Source of the DNA: an uncultured Sutterella sp. | Lineage (GTDB): Bacteria > Pseudomonadota > Gammaproteobacteria > Burkholderiales > Burkholderiaceae_F | Direction: 5' to 3' | Length of the DNA: 46,412 nt | NCBI GenBank assembly: GCA_905213905.1 | Contig: CAJMKD010000016.1 | Location: 1 to 46,412 of the forward strand | Part shown: piece by piece, positions 6,462-14,913 of the stretch | Position numbering within the stretch: position 1 is the stretch's first letter | Layout of the letters: each line of letters opens with the position of its first letter | Notes under the pieces: model-generated | What the model was told of the DNA's origin: nothing | What the model saw: only the letters and a program-made list of their open reading frames with translations | Database searches by the model: none | Made by a program: the position numbers and the translations under genes

Positions 6462-7913
6462 TCAGCGGCGAACCGGAGGCACTTCGCACTTCAGCACGAA
6501 AGTGAGGAACGCATAGAGGATGCCGCCGGTGAGCATCGCAGCCACAAGGCCGATGTTCGCCACAGCAAAAACGCTCTTCTCAACGCCTGCCGGCAGCAGG
6601 AAGCTCACTACATGCGCAATGTAGGGGTCCGAGGACGTAATCGTGCCGAGGCCGATCACAGTCGCCGCGCCGAGCGAAAGAAGCGCCGTCCAGCGCCAGT
6701 TGCGGCCGCCTTCGCCATAGGGCTGCGCCATGTCAACGTCCCAGCCGAGCCGGCGCTGACGAATGAGGTCGACCATTTCAATGGCGCCCCAAGAGCCCAT
6801 AATCACCGAAATCGCCGCGAGGAACGACTGGAATGTCGAGACGAAGGAATCGGAAATAAAGAGCAGATAAAAAGAACCGAACGCAATGATGACGGCATTG
6901 AGGAGCGTCGTCGCCCAGCGCTGCAGCGGCACGCCCATGGCGAGAAGCGCAAGGCCCGAGCTGTAGACGCCCGTCATGCCGGCGGAAATCAGCGAAACGA
7001 TGATGACGATCGAGAAAGGCACGTAGAACCAGAAGGGCAGGATGCCCGTCAGTGCGGCAAGCGGCTCGTGATTGGCTTTGTCAAGCAGCGCCGGATTGCC
7101 CACGGCCAGCATGACGCCGAGGATCAGAAGCACCGACACAGGCAGGGCAATGCCGGTCATCGTCCAGAACACAACGCCGCCCGCAGGCGTTTTTCTCGGC
7201 AGGTAGCGCGAGTAGTCGCCGCCGTAATTGAGAAAGCCGAGTCCGACCATCGTCATCGCAAGCACGATGCCGCCGAGGAAGGTGCCGAAGCTGCCTGAGG
7301 GCGCTGAATTAAGCGCGCTGAAATTGATCTGCGGAATGAAGAAAAAGAGGTAGATGAGCGTCATGATCCCGGTAATCCAGGCAATGGGCTTTTCCACCTT
7401 GAGAATGAGCTGATGGCCGTAGATCGCGCCCGACATCGTCAGAACGATCACGACGACGAAAGATAGCAGCGTGCAGATCTCGGTCGGCGCACCGCTGCCG
7501 TTCGAAAAAACAGGCAGAAGATGCGCTACGAGGTCGGCAAGCGTTGAAGTTGCCATCGAAAGCATCGTCACCTTCCAGCCCATGTTGGCAACGTAGCCGA
7601 AGAAAGTCGGAATTTTGTTGCCGTGGTAGCCGAAAGCAAAGCGGGACTGCACGAGCGTGGGCAACCCCGTGCGAACGCTGCCCACGGCGAGAATGCCCAC
7701 GAGAGCGCACGATGCAAAGTACCCGATCACGCCGGCGGCCATCGCCTGCCAAACAGAAAGGCCGAGACCAAAAACGTAGATGCCGCACGTGATGCCGAAA
7801 ATGGAAATGTTCCAGGAGAACCAAACCGGGAACAAATCGGCCGGCTTGCCGTAGCGTTCGTTGTCGGGAACGGGGTTGACGCCGTTGCGCTCGATTTTTG
7901 GAGCTTCTGACAT
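6462..7913 (-). CDS. NCS1-family nucleobase/cytosine permease
   Basis: Inner-membrane proton- or sodium-coupled transporter of the nucleobase:cation symporter-1 family (CodB-like). The 483 residues form about 12 hydrophobic segments after a short polar N-terminus. Family-typical stretches include NERYGKPADLFPVWFSWNIS near the start, GLPTLVQSRFAFGYHGNKIP around TM3 and LGFLNYGGDYSRYLPRKTP in the middle. It is the last gene of a three-gene operon behind a YegU-like ADP-ribosylglycohydrolase and a YegV-like kinase, 46 bases after the kinase. In E. coli the analogous place is held by the nucleoside transporter YegT of a different family. The substrate is therefore probably a nucleobase, nucleoside or related N-glycoside, but it cannot be read from the sequence. 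Confidence 0.87.
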   Translation of the reverse strand: MSEAPKIERNGVNPVPDNERYGKPADLFPVWFSWNISIFGITCGIYVFGLGLSVWQAMAAGVIGYFASCALVGILAVGSVRTGLPTLVQSRFAFGYHGNKIPTFFGYVANMGWKVTMLSMATSTLADLVAHLLPVFSNGSGAPTEICTLLSFVVVIVLTMSGAIYGHQLILKVEKPIAWITGIMTLIYLFFFIPQINFSALNSAPSGSFGTFLGGIVLAMTMVGLGFLNYGGDYSRYLPRKTPAGGVVFWTMTGIALPVSVLLILGVMLAVGNPALLDKANHEPLAALTGILPFWFYVPFSIVIIVSLISAGMTGVYSSGLALLAMGVPLQRWATTLLNAVIIAFGSFYLLFISDSFVSTFQSFLAAISVIMGSWGAIEMVDLIRQRRLGWDVDMAQPYGEGGRNWRWTALLSLGAATVIGLGTITSSDPYIAHVVSFLLPAGVEKSVFAVANIGLVAAMLTGGILYAFLTFVLKCEVPPVRR

Positions 7914-7959
7914 TTTCTTGAATTGACTTTGGTTATGAAAAAGTAATGTAAGTAAGAAC

Positions 7960-8919
7960 TTACTTCCCGCTGTGGATGGCGAGAAGCTCTTCAGCTGTCG
8001 GCGCCGTTGCTGCGCCCTCGCGGCCGGTCACGACGCTCGCAACAGCATTGGCAAAGCGCACGCTCTCCTCGAGCGGCAGCCCGCACATGCGCGCTGCGAT
8101 AAAGCCGCCCGTATGCGAATCGCCCGAGCCAATGGTGTCAACGACGTCGACGGGATAGCCTTCGATGAGGCGGACGACATCGCCTTCGGCCAACACAGCG
8201 CCGCGGGATCCGTCAGTAACAACTGCGGGACGGCCGGTTCGATGGGAAAGTGCGCGGGCTGCGGCTTCTGCGGACGACTCACGCGTCATGGCGCGCGCTT
8301 CCTGCGCATTCACGGTGAGCACCGTGCCGAGGGAAAGAAATGCCGACATGCGGGCCGGATCGATCTCCATTGCCCTGGGACCCGGATCGAAGATGAGATC
8401 TGCATCGGGCCGCTTGCGTTTTAAGGCTTCAAGCACGACAGCGCCGTTTTCGCCTTCGGCCTGATAGCCGGAAAGATAAATCAAGTCGAAGTCTTCGATC
8501 GGCACCGAATCGAACCACTCTGGCGACATGCGGCGCTCAATGCCGAACATCGAAACAAAGGTTCTTTCGCCATGCGGCTCGACAAGCGAAAGGCACCAGC
8601 CGTTGTCGCCGTGCCCGCTGTAGCGGCGGATCGGATAGCCGCGCTCTTTGAAGGCCTTGGTCACAATATCGGCGATCATGCCCTCGCCCACCGGCATCAA
8701 CGCCTCAAACGGCAGTCCAAGCTTGGCGAGAACATCGGCGACGTTGTAGGAGCAGCCGCCAACGCTCGTCGTGCGGCATTCGCCTTCAAGGTCGCCGCCT
8801 GAATGCGGCATCTGCGGCACTCGGATGACGACGTCCACAAAGGCGCTCCCGAGAATGAAGACCTTTTTTATGGGCGAGAGCGACCGAAGAATTTCAGGAA
8901 TGCTTCGCATGGCGCTCAT
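7960..8919 (-). CDS. yegV: PfkB-family sugar/nucleoside kinase, YegV-like
   Basis: Ribokinase-fold kinase of 319 residues. The N-terminal signature lies around SVGGCSYNVADVLAKLGL (about 52-69). The C-terminal signature is DTIGSGDSHTGGF (261-273) with catalytic D267 and the anion-hole GSGD. GDNGWCLSLVEPHGERTF (104-121) matches what I recall of E. coli YegV closely, so orthology is likely. The ATG at 8919 overlaps the TGA of the upstream YegU-like gene as ATGA, so the two are translationally coupled. It probably phosphorylates the sugar or nucleoside released or imported by its partners; the substrate is not established even in E. coli. Confidence 0.85.
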   Translation of the reverse strand: MSAMRSIPEILRSLSPIKKVFILGSAFVDVVIRVPQMPHSGGDLEGECRTTSVGGCSYNVADVLAKLGLPFEALMPVGEGMIADIVTKAFKERGYPIRRYSGHGDNGWCLSLVEPHGERTFVSMFGIERRMSPEWFDSVPIEDFDLIYLSGYQAEGENGAVVLEALKRKRPDADLIFDPGPRAMEIDPARMSAFLSLGTVLTVNAQEARAMTRESSAEAAARALSHRTGRPAVVTDGSRGAVLAEGDVVRLIEGYPVDVVDTIGSGDSHTGGFIAARMCGLPLEESVRFANAVASVVTGREGAATAPTAEELLAIHSGK

Positions 8920-9944
8920 CGGATGCTCTCAAGTTTGAAGGCGCTGCGCGCGTCGACAATCTTCTGCGCGAGCGCACGGAAATCGAGCCCGTTCGTCTCC
9001 TCGAGTCTGCGCACGACATCTTCGGGCATGGCCGAGAGACCGACCTTCGCGCCGCAAATGCTGCAGGCCATGGCGCCCATCGTGTCGGTATCGCCGCCCA
9101 TATTGGCGCACATGACGGCGGCATCCCAAGGATCGGCGCACCAGAAAGCCACGGCAAGCGCCGCAGCAACGGATTCACTCGTCATCGTGCCCGTGCCGAT
9201 CGCACGATAGATCATGAGGCTGACCTCTTCCTCGCTCGGCTCGTCGCCGAGCGTTGCCAAAAGGGCTTCGAAAGCCTCTAGGCGCGAGAGCACAGAAGCG
9301 GCCCAAGTCGGTTCGCCCTTGGCAAGCGCGATCGGATGGATCGCAGCGACGTCAGCGCGGATTTCAGCCCAGCTCCGGCCGGCAACGGCTGAAGCGACCG
9401 CTTGCGCAACCATGGCAGCGCCCGAAATGGCAACATCGGTTGAATGCGTCACGCGGCTCACGCGGGCAACGGTTTCAGCAAGCATCTCGTGCTCTGCGGC
9501 CGGCACCAGGCATCCCACAGGCGCAATGCGCATCGCAGCGCCGTTCGTGAGGGACAGCTTTGTCACGGGTTCGGCATCTTCGCCCTTGCTCCAGGCAAGG
9601 AGCGAGGCTTTTGACGAAGGGCCGAGCAGGTTGATCTCAAAGCCGTTCATCGAGCGGACCCACTCAAGCAGATCATCAGCAAGAACTTTCGCAGGCGGCA
9701 CTGTGCCCGCCTTGAGAAGCGCATTGAGGACGACAAAAGCCTGCGCGGAATCGTCGGTATAGTGGCCGGCCTTGAAGTAGCAGGCCACGATGTTGTCGGC
9801 AGGACCGTCAAGGAAGTCCTCGATCCGTCCGAAGCGAGCGCGAACCTTTTCGCGGGGCCAGAGTTCACCCGGAACGCCGAGCGCGTCACCGAGCACCATG
9901 CCGGCAAGCGCGCCGGCAATGCGGTCTAAAGTAGAGTCGCACAT
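8916..9944 (-). CDS. yegU: ADP-ribosylglycohydrolase family protein, YegU-like
   Basis: 342-residue all-alpha hydrolase of the DraG/ARH family, which cleaves N- or O-glycosidic bonds to ADP-ribose or related ribosyl compounds using two magnesium ions. Metal-site motifs are complete: GDALG (19-23), YTDDS (62-66) and GGDTDTMGAM (283-292). TNGAAMRIAP (133-142) is also conserved. The ELWPREKVRARFG and LLGPSSKASL segments resemble E. coli YegU. ATG 9944 has AGGA at 8 bases; a GTG at 9992 would add 16 residues that look unlike the family. First gene of the operon, overlapping the kinase by ATGA. A role in nucleoside or ADP-ribose salvage rather than protein de-ADP-ribosylation is suggested by its partners, but this is inference. 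Confidence 0.88.
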   Translation of the reverse strand: MCDSTLDRIAGALAGMVLGDALGVPGELWPREKVRARFGRIEDFLDGPADNIVACYFKAGHYTDDSAQAFVVLNALLKAGTVPPAKVLADDLLEWVRSMNGFEINLLGPSSKASLLAWSKGEDAEPVTKLSLTNGAAMRIAPVGCLVPAAEHEMLAETVARVSRVTHSTDVAISGAAMVAQAVASAVAGRSWAEIRADVAAIHPIALAKGEPTWAASVLSRLEAFEALLATLGDEPSEEEVSLMIYRAIGTGTMTSESVAAALAVAFWCADPWDAAVMCANMGGDTDTMGAMACSICGAKVGLSAMPEDVVRRLEETNGLDFRALAQKIVDARSAFKLESIR

Positions 9945-9994
9945 AAGAGAATCCTGTCGAAAGCCGTAGCTGAAGAAACTGACGCTCCGCACAA

Positions 9995-10012
9995 GCGAAG
10001 GCGCACCTTCGC
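9995..10012. repeat. small inverted repeat upstream of yegU
   Basis: GCGAAGG (9995-10001) and CCTTCGC (10006-10012) flank CGCA in the 224-base region between the divergent yegU-like and hicB-like genes. It may be an operator or leader hairpin; there is nothing else to assign it. Confidence 0.35.
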
Positions 10013-10168
10013 CGCAAAAAGTTTCAGCTTGTTGCAGAAGGAGCGCATTTTAAGGAAAAAGCGCCCGATCGTACGATCTGATCTTTCGCCTAGAATGAAT
10101 CCCGCATATGAAGTGCTCGACGCTTGGGTCCTGCCTTCACCTGCATTGCGTCAACGTCCTCTTTTGCC

Positions 10169-10627
10169 ATGGCTCTTATCACCGCCCAATCGCTCGACTA
10201 CGCGGAAGCCTTTCGCTACCACGTCGAGCGGCTGCCTTCCGAACGATTTCTGTTCCGTCTGCCGCAGCTCGAAGAAGTTTCCTTTGAAGCACCCTCCATC
10301 GAAGTGGGGCGCGCCGTGCTTGAAGAGCGAATCGTCGGCGCGCTTGAAATTCGAATCAAAGCGCGCAAGCCGCTGCCGCGGCCGGACCGCGCCCGCGCCG
10401 GCGAAGGCCTGATCGAACTCTCGCCCACAGCGCGCGCGAAGCTTCTTCTCATCGTTACGGCAGCAGGCAGACGCGTCTACCCCGCAGAACTTGCCAGACG
10501 CCTCGACATCACCTCCCAGGAAGCGCAGCGCATCATGCGTCTCTCGCACGCCACGAAGCTCGACACGATCGGCGTCGCCTTTAACGCCATGAATCTCGAT
10601 CTTGTGATCGGCGCGCTGGAGCGCTGA
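10169..10627 (+). CDS. solo HicB-like antitoxin/regulator
   Basis: 152-residue protein resembling HicB-family antitoxins. The N-terminal part (about 13-75) fits the HicB partial RNase H-like domain: FRYHVERLPSERFLFRLPQL is followed by an Ala/Glu-rich helix and PLPRPDR, like the usual PxPxP ending. The C-terminal part (about 83-150) is the DNA-binding domain: ELSPTARAKLLLIV, then ELARRLDITSQEAQRIMRLS and HATKLDTIGVAFNAM, matching the classic arrangement with a His before a Lys-rich segment. No HicA-sized gene (about 60-80 residues) was found on either side on either strand, so it is an orphan, perhaps a repressor. ATG 10169 gives a normal length; no ribosome-binding site is seen. Family call by pattern recognition only. 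Confidence 0.65.
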   Translation: MALITAQSLDYAEAFRYHVERLPSERFLFRLPQLEEVSFEAPSIEVGRAVLEERIVGALEIRIKARKPLPRPDRARAGEGLIELSPTARAKLLLIVTAAGRRVYPAELARRLDITSQEAQRIMRLSHATKLDTIGVAFNAMNLDLVIGALER

Positions 10628-10636
10628 TTCGAGGCC

Positions 10637-10692
10637 AAAGAAAAGCCCGCCATTTCTCGATCTGATGAGCGAGAAGCGACGGGCTTTTCGTG
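10637..10692. terminator. bidirectional terminator between hicB-like and mscS-like genes
   Basis: GAAAAGCCCG (10640-10649) pairs with CGGGCTTTTC (10680-10689), with an inner stem TTCTCG/CGAGAA (10654-10659, 10670-10675). The stem ends give A/T tracts in both directions between convergent genes. Confidence 0.8.
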
Positions 10693-10714
10693 CGCGGGAG
10701 CCGCAGGGACTCAA

Positions 10715-12259
10715 TCAAACGCTTCGGATGACGCCTTCGGCCTGCGCAGGCGCGCTCGGCGCCGATTCAGCCTTTGCTTCCTCAGGCTTGACCTGCATCA
10801 CGCGCAGCGGCGTTTCCGCATAGCGCAGGTCGAGCTCCAGACGGTTGTAAGGCACTTCAATGCCTTCGGCAACAAAGCGATCGTAAATGGCAAGCGCAAT
10901 CGTCGTGCGCAAGCCGGCCGTGCCGTTTTTCGGATCCGTGCACCAGAAAGCAAGCTTGAGGTCGATCCCTGAAGCGCCGAACCCTTCGACGTAAGCCCAG
11001 GGCTTGCGGTCCATCGCAATGCGGGGACGTTCGCGCATGCCCTCTTCGAGCATGATTTCGAGCGCGCGCTTCACGTCGGCATCATAGGCAACCGAAATCG
11101 CCACATAAACCGTGCTTGCTTCGTCGGTATAGGAATAATTCTTCACGGTGCTCGTCACGAAGTTCTCATTCGGGACGATGCACTCAATGCCGTCGGAGCT
11201 GCGCACCACCGTGAAGCGGGTATTGATCTGCGTGATGCGCCCCTTGAAGCCCGCAACTTCGACCATGTCGTCGATCTTGAGGGAGCGGTCAAGCAGAATG
11301 ATGAACCCAGAGATGTAGTTGGAAGCGATCTTCTGAAGGCCAAAGCCAAGGCCGACGCCCAAAGCGCCGGAGAAAACCGAAAGCACCGTGAGGTCGATGC
11401 CCACGCTCGAGAGCGCAATGATCACGGCAATCACGAAAAGCGCGATTCGGATGATGCGGCCGAGCACGATCTTGAGGTTCGTTGAAAGCTGCGTTTGCTT
11501 GAGCAGCGTATCGGCAATCCCGGAGAGCCATTCCGCAACGGCGAGCGTCACGAGGACGTTGATCACCGCAATGAGGCATGCCCAGAGCGTCACGTTGCCG
11601 CTGCCGATCGGCAGCTTCGTCGTTTCGAGGAATGCAACGACGGCATCAAGAATGCCAAAAAAGTGAAGGACGACGAGTATCCAGAAGCAGGTCGCCACGC
11701 CTTGGCGGAAATGCCGAGACAAGCGCTTTTTCGTCACGAACTCGTCAAAAAAAGCCGTGAAGAAGGAAAGCACCGCAAAGGCGAAGAGCACGTGCATGAA
11801 GATGCGGCAGAGAATCAGCGAGTTGCGCTCATAGCCGAACCCAGCGACCAGCGTATAGGCGCCGACGGCGACAAAGATCCAGCCGAACGCAGAAAAAGCC
11901 ACGTTCTTCATCACAGAAACGAGGAATCGGCGAAGATGCAGCAGCTGCACTTCCAGAATCGGATGGTCTCCCGAAGCTGCAGCCTCGATGTCGGCGTCCG
12001 CACCGTTGGAATAAAAGCGCGCCACGACATAGGCGTAAAGCCGCCGCGCAATGAGCCACCCGCAAAAGAGCGCTACGGCGACAACCGCCGCCTGCATCGC
12101 AATATTCTCGAGCGAAAGGTAGTCGAACATCACGTCGATGATCGATTGGCTCGCGTGCGTGCCGTCGAGCGGAAGGCTGCCGGCTTCAGCGAGCGCATTT
12201 TCGGCTGTTTCCGCTGCTTGTGCGGCGCCGGCGGCTGCGGCATTGGTGATGTCTGCCAT
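10715..12259 (-). CDS. MscS-family mechanosensitive ion channel
   Basis: 514-residue inner-membrane channel that opens on membrane tension to release solutes on osmotic downshock, or related. An Ala-rich N-terminus (1-35) is followed by about six hydrophobic helices. Then comes the conserved pore-lining helix GALGVGLGFGLQKIASNYIS (298-317) with its Gly/Ala packing pattern. The beta domain begins at SLKIDDMVEVAGFKGRI, and IECIVPNENFVTSTVKNYSY is the usual following stretch. The C-terminal cytoplasmic domain ends in an Ala/Glu-rich tail. It is larger than E. coli MscS (286 residues) because of extra N-terminal helices, as in the MscM/YbdG-like groups. It stands alone between two terminators. 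Confidence 0.92.
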   Translation of the reverse strand: MADITNAAAAGAAQAAETAENALAEAGSLPLDGTHASQSIIDVMFDYLSLENIAMQAAVVAVALFCGWLIARRLYAYVVARFYSNGADADIEAAASGDHPILEVQLLHLRRFLVSVMKNVAFSAFGWIFVAVGAYTLVAGFGYERNSLILCRIFMHVLFAFAVLSFFTAFFDEFVTKKRLSRHFRQGVATCFWILVVLHFFGILDAVVAFLETTKLPIGSGNVTLWACLIAVINVLVTLAVAEWLSGIADTLLKQTQLSTNLKIVLGRIIRIALFVIAVIIALSSVGIDLTVLSVFSGALGVGLGFGLQKIASNYISGFIILLDRSLKIDDMVEVAGFKGRITQINTRFTVVRSSDGIECIVPNENFVTSTVKNYSYTDEASTVYVAISVAYDADVKRALEIMLEEGMRERPRIAMDRKPWAYVEGFGASGIDLKLAFWCTDPKNGTAGLRTTIALAIYDRFVAEGIEVPYNRLELDLRYAETPLRVMQVKPEEAKAESAPSAPAQAEGVIRSV

Positions 12260-12284
12260 AGAAAATCAAGAAGTGCTTTTTTGA

Positions 12285-12320
12285 TGAAAAACCCCGCCTG
12301 CGCAACTGCGAGACGGGGCT
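12285..12320 (-). terminator. terminator after the phosphoribosyltransferase gene
   Basis: CCCCG (12292-12296) pairs with CGGGG (12314-12318). On the minus strand the stem is followed by TTTTTCATC. It lies between the phosphoribosyltransferase and the downstream mscS-like gene. Confidence 0.65.
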
Positions 12321-12384
12321 GCTCTGCTTTTGCATCCGAGTGCAGGCCGCTCTTCGAGCAGACCGGCTCAGTCTGAGGGCGCCT

Positions 12385-12915
12385 TTACTGCACCTTGAGT
12401 TCAGGATGCTTGGCTTCTACCCGCTCGAAAAGCTTTTCCGTGCCGAGCGCATCGTAGCATTCGAACGGCTGATGAATCCAGGGATTGTCTTCGAGATACT
12501 CGACATGCCAATCGGGTTTGAGCACCGAGTGCGCCTTGTACCAGAGGACAGCAACGCGAATTTCCGTAATAGCCGGATAGCGCGTCTTGAGGTGAGCGAT
12601 CACTTCGCGGATGGTCTTCCCGGAGTCGACCATGTCGTCGACGAGAAGCACCTTTCCCTTGAGATCGGTGACGCCCGTTATGCAATCGGCAATGTCAAGA
12701 TCGCTCTGCACCGTGCCCTTGGCTTCGCGGTAGGAGCTCGTCGCAAGAATGGCGAGCGGCATGTCGTAGACGCGGCTGAAGAAGTCGCCCGGGCGCATGC
12801 CGCCGCGGGAAAGGCAAAGAATCGTATCGAACTGCCAGCCGCTCTTGGCGACGGCATAGACGAGGCGCTCGTTGAGATCGATGTAGTCGTCCCAGGAATA
12901 GAACTTGTCGGACAT
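12385..12915 (-). CDS. purine-type phosphoribosyltransferase
   Basis: 176-residue type I phosphoribosyltransferase that would join a purine base to PRPP. The PRPP-binding loop is VLLVDDMVDSGKT (89-101) with the paired acidic residues. CLSRGGMRPGDFFSR (34-48) is the usual loop I region, and WYKAHSVLKPDWHVEY near the C-terminus fits the hood of xanthine/hypoxanthine-type enzymes. ATG 12915 is chosen because upstream residues in the longer frame are Arg-rich and unlike the family. It follows purA by 103 bases on the same strand. In Burkholderiales a similar gene commonly sits after purA, consistent with purine salvage. The exact base is not determined. Confidence 0.85.
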   Translation of the reverse strand: MSDKFYSWDDYIDLNERLVYAVAKSGWQFDTILCLSRGGMRPGDFFSRVYDMPLAILATSSYREAKGTVQSDLDIADCITGVTDLKGKVLLVDDMVDSGKTIREVIAHLKTRYPAITEIRVAVLWYKAHSVLKPDWHVEYLEDNPWIHQPFECYDALGTEKLFERVEAKHPELKVQ

Positions 12916-13018
12916 GAGTGAAGCGTTTCGCGTAGGGTTTCCGAAAACGAAGCGGGCGGCAGGCAGATGCGTTGCGCCTGTCGCCCGAAGGTGCTTCGTT
13001 GAAAAAATCGCCGCTATT

Positions 13019-14317
13019 TTAATTCGCGAACGGATCCGTGTGCAAAATGGTCTGCTCGCGGTCCGGACCCGTCGAGACGAGCGCAATCGGCGCACCGGCG
13101 ACTTCGGCCAGACGCGTCAGATAGCGGCGGGCGGATTCGGGAAGCTTGTCCCAGTCCGTGCAGCCGAAAGTGCTTTCCTTCCAGCCGGGGAACTCTTCGT
13201 AAATCGGCTCGCACTTGGCAACCGCATCGGCGCCGGCGGGCATCACGGAAAGCGTGCGGCCTTCATACTTGTAGCCCACGCCGAGCTTGACGACGTCGAG
13301 ACCGTCGAGCACGTCGAGCTTCATGACCGCAAGGCCGGTAATGCCGTTGATCTGAACAGCGCGGCGCAGCGCAGCGCCGTCAAACCAGCCGCAGCGGCGC
13401 GGACGCCCGGTGACTGCGCCGAACTCATTGCCCTTCTGACGAAGCATCTCGCCCGTTTCATCGTGCAGCTCCGTCGGGAACGGACCTTCGCCCACGCGCG
13501 TGCAGTAGGCTTTCGTGATGCCGAGAACGTAGTTGATTTTGTCGGGACCGACGCCGGCGCCTGCACAGGCCGAACCCGCAACGGTATTCGAGCTCGTGAC
13601 GTAGGGATAGGTGCCGTGATCGATGTCGAGCATCGAGCCCTGCGCGCCTTCAAAAAGATACTGCTTGCCGGCGGCAAAGTCTTCGTTGAGGCGCTCGGAG
13701 ACGTCGCAGACCATCGGGCGCAGACGTTCAGCGTAAGCGAGCGTGTCGGCGATCACCTTTTCCGGATCAAGCGGCTGCGCACCGAGGAACTTCTCGAGAA
13801 TGAAGTTGTGCAGCGTCATGACGGCGCGAACCTGCTCGGCAAAGCGTTCCGGATGGAAGAGGTCGGCGACGCGAACGGTGCGGCGAGCGACCTTGTCTTC
13901 GTAGGCCGGCCCGATGCCGCGGCCGGTCGTGCCGATCTTCTTGTTGCCGAGCGCGGCTTCACGCGCATGGTCGAGCGCGACGTGATACGGCATGATGAGC
14001 GGGCAGTTCGCAGACACATGCAGACGCTTTTCAACGTTGGGTACGCCCACAGCAATAAGTTCGTCGACTTCGCGGAAGAAAGCCTCCAGCGACACGACGG
14101 CGCCGTTGCCGATGAAGCATTCGCTCGTTGCGTGCATGATGCCCGACGGGATCAGACGCAGGATGGTCTTCTTGCCGTTGATGACAAGCGTATGTCCGGC
14201 GTTGTGGCCGCCATTGAAGCGAACGACGCCGGCAGCTTTTTCCGTCAGCCAGTCAACGATCTTGCCTTTGCCTTCGTCGCCCCACTGAGCGCCGATCACG
14301 ACAACATTCTTGCCCAT
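13019..14317 (-). CDS. purA: adenylosuccinate synthetase
   Basis: Catalyses the first committed step to AMP: IMP + aspartate + GTP to adenylosuccinate. The 432 residues are the usual length. GAQWGDEGKGK (9-19) holds the catalytic Asp14 and the P-loop-like GTP contact, and GGHNAGHT (36-43) holds catalytic His42. KKIGTTGRGIGPAYEDK and LFEGAQGSMLDIDHGTYPYV are IMP-site signatures, and the C-terminal ALVSTGPDREQTI closes the GTP site. ATG 14317 has AAGGAAA upstream. The gene stands after the hflK-hflC-yjeT group, as in E. coli and many beta-proteobacteria. Confidence 0.97.
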   Translation of the reverse strand: MGKNVVVIGAQWGDEGKGKIVDWLTEKAAGVVRFNGGHNAGHTLVINGKKTILRLIPSGIMHATSECFIGNGAVVSLEAFFREVDELIAVGVPNVEKRLHVSANCPLIMPYHVALDHAREAALGNKKIGTTGRGIGPAYEDKVARRTVRVADLFHPERFAEQVRAVMTLHNFILEKFLGAQPLDPEKVIADTLAYAERLRPMVCDVSERLNEDFAAGKQYLFEGAQGSMLDIDHGTYPYVTSSNTVAGSACAGAGVGPDKINYVLGITKAYCTRVGEGPFPTELHDETGEMLRQKGNEFGAVTGRPRRCGWFDGAALRRAVQINGITGLAVMKLDVLDGLDVVKLGVGYKYEGRTLSVMPAGADAVAKCEPIYEEFPGWKESTFGCTDWDKLPESARRYLTRLAEVAGAPIALVSTGPDREQTILHTDPFAN

Positions 14318-14718
14318 TTAGGTTTCCTTCGATTGAATAAAAAAGGGAGCAGTGGTCCGCCTGTTCGGCCCTTGCCGGCCGGCTTCAGGCACTCGGAAAG
14401 AGAACGCATGCGTTTCCCGCACCGTCGTCGGTCAGGCTGAAGAACGCTTCTTTCGGACACGCCGCCGCAACGGCGCTTGCGCCGCTGCGGGCGCACGACC
14501 GCTTCTGCTGCCATGTGTGACGATAGCACGGCCGGCGCGTGAAATGGGCCGCACAGGCCTTTGAGGTGTGTCCGACGAGCGCGGCGGATGCGAAGACCGA
14601 AGACCTGCAGCTTCAAAGTGCGCGAGGCCGACGGTTGCCCGGTCGGCCTCGCCTGCAAGGCATTCGAGGATGAGTGCCTGCGTTTGGGTCTCAACTTTTC
14701 CGCTCGGGCAAGCGCCGC
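14318..14718. other. 401-bp non-coding gap upstream of purA
   Basis: No convincing gene is seen on either strand. Two hairpins lie here: CCGCAACGGCGC/GCGCCGCTGCGG (14465-14476, 14479-14490, one mismatch) and an exact 11-bp stem at 14622-14632/14642-14652. Neither has a T tract. The second may end the hfl transcript. The purA promoter must lie in this gap, but no clear -35/-10 pair stands out. Confidence 0.6.
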
Positions 14719-14913
14719 TCAATCGAGGATCATCCAGATGATCGCAAGACCGAGAAGCACAAGGGTGCCCGCAACGGATCGAATCCGCTCGGGCGCTTCC
14801 TGCGCCAGCTGCGCAAGCATGCGCTGCCAGCCGGCCGGATTCACAAAGGGCGTGATGCCTTCAAGAACGAGAATCCAGCCGACAACGAGCAGAAAGACTT
14901 CCGAGCCGCTCAT
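14719..14913 (-). CDS. yjeT: small membrane protein of the DUF2065/YjeT family
   Basis: 64-residue inner-membrane protein with two predicted helices (about 5-23 and 47-63) around a short amphipathic loop (WQRMLAQLAQEAPERIRSVA). The pattern GWILVLEGITPFVNP followed by LLGLAIIWMILD is the DUF2065 signature. Its ATG overlaps the hflC TGA as ATGA, so it is translated with hflC. E. coli yjeT occupies the same place between hflC and purA. Function is unknown; the conserved place suggests an accessory of the HflKC complex. Confidence 0.88.
   Translation of the reverse strand: MSGSEVFLLVVGWILVLEGITPFVNPAGWQRMLAQLAQEAPERIRSVAGTLVLLGLAIIWMILD

Noticed and set aside
12905..14440. Long plus-strand open frame of 511 codons opposite purA; similar long ones at 26549-28042, 33012-34427 and 36406-37839
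   Set aside because: Each lies antisense to a clearly identified gene, is Arg/His/Ala-rich, and has no family motif. Such frames arise from codon bias in GC-rich genes.
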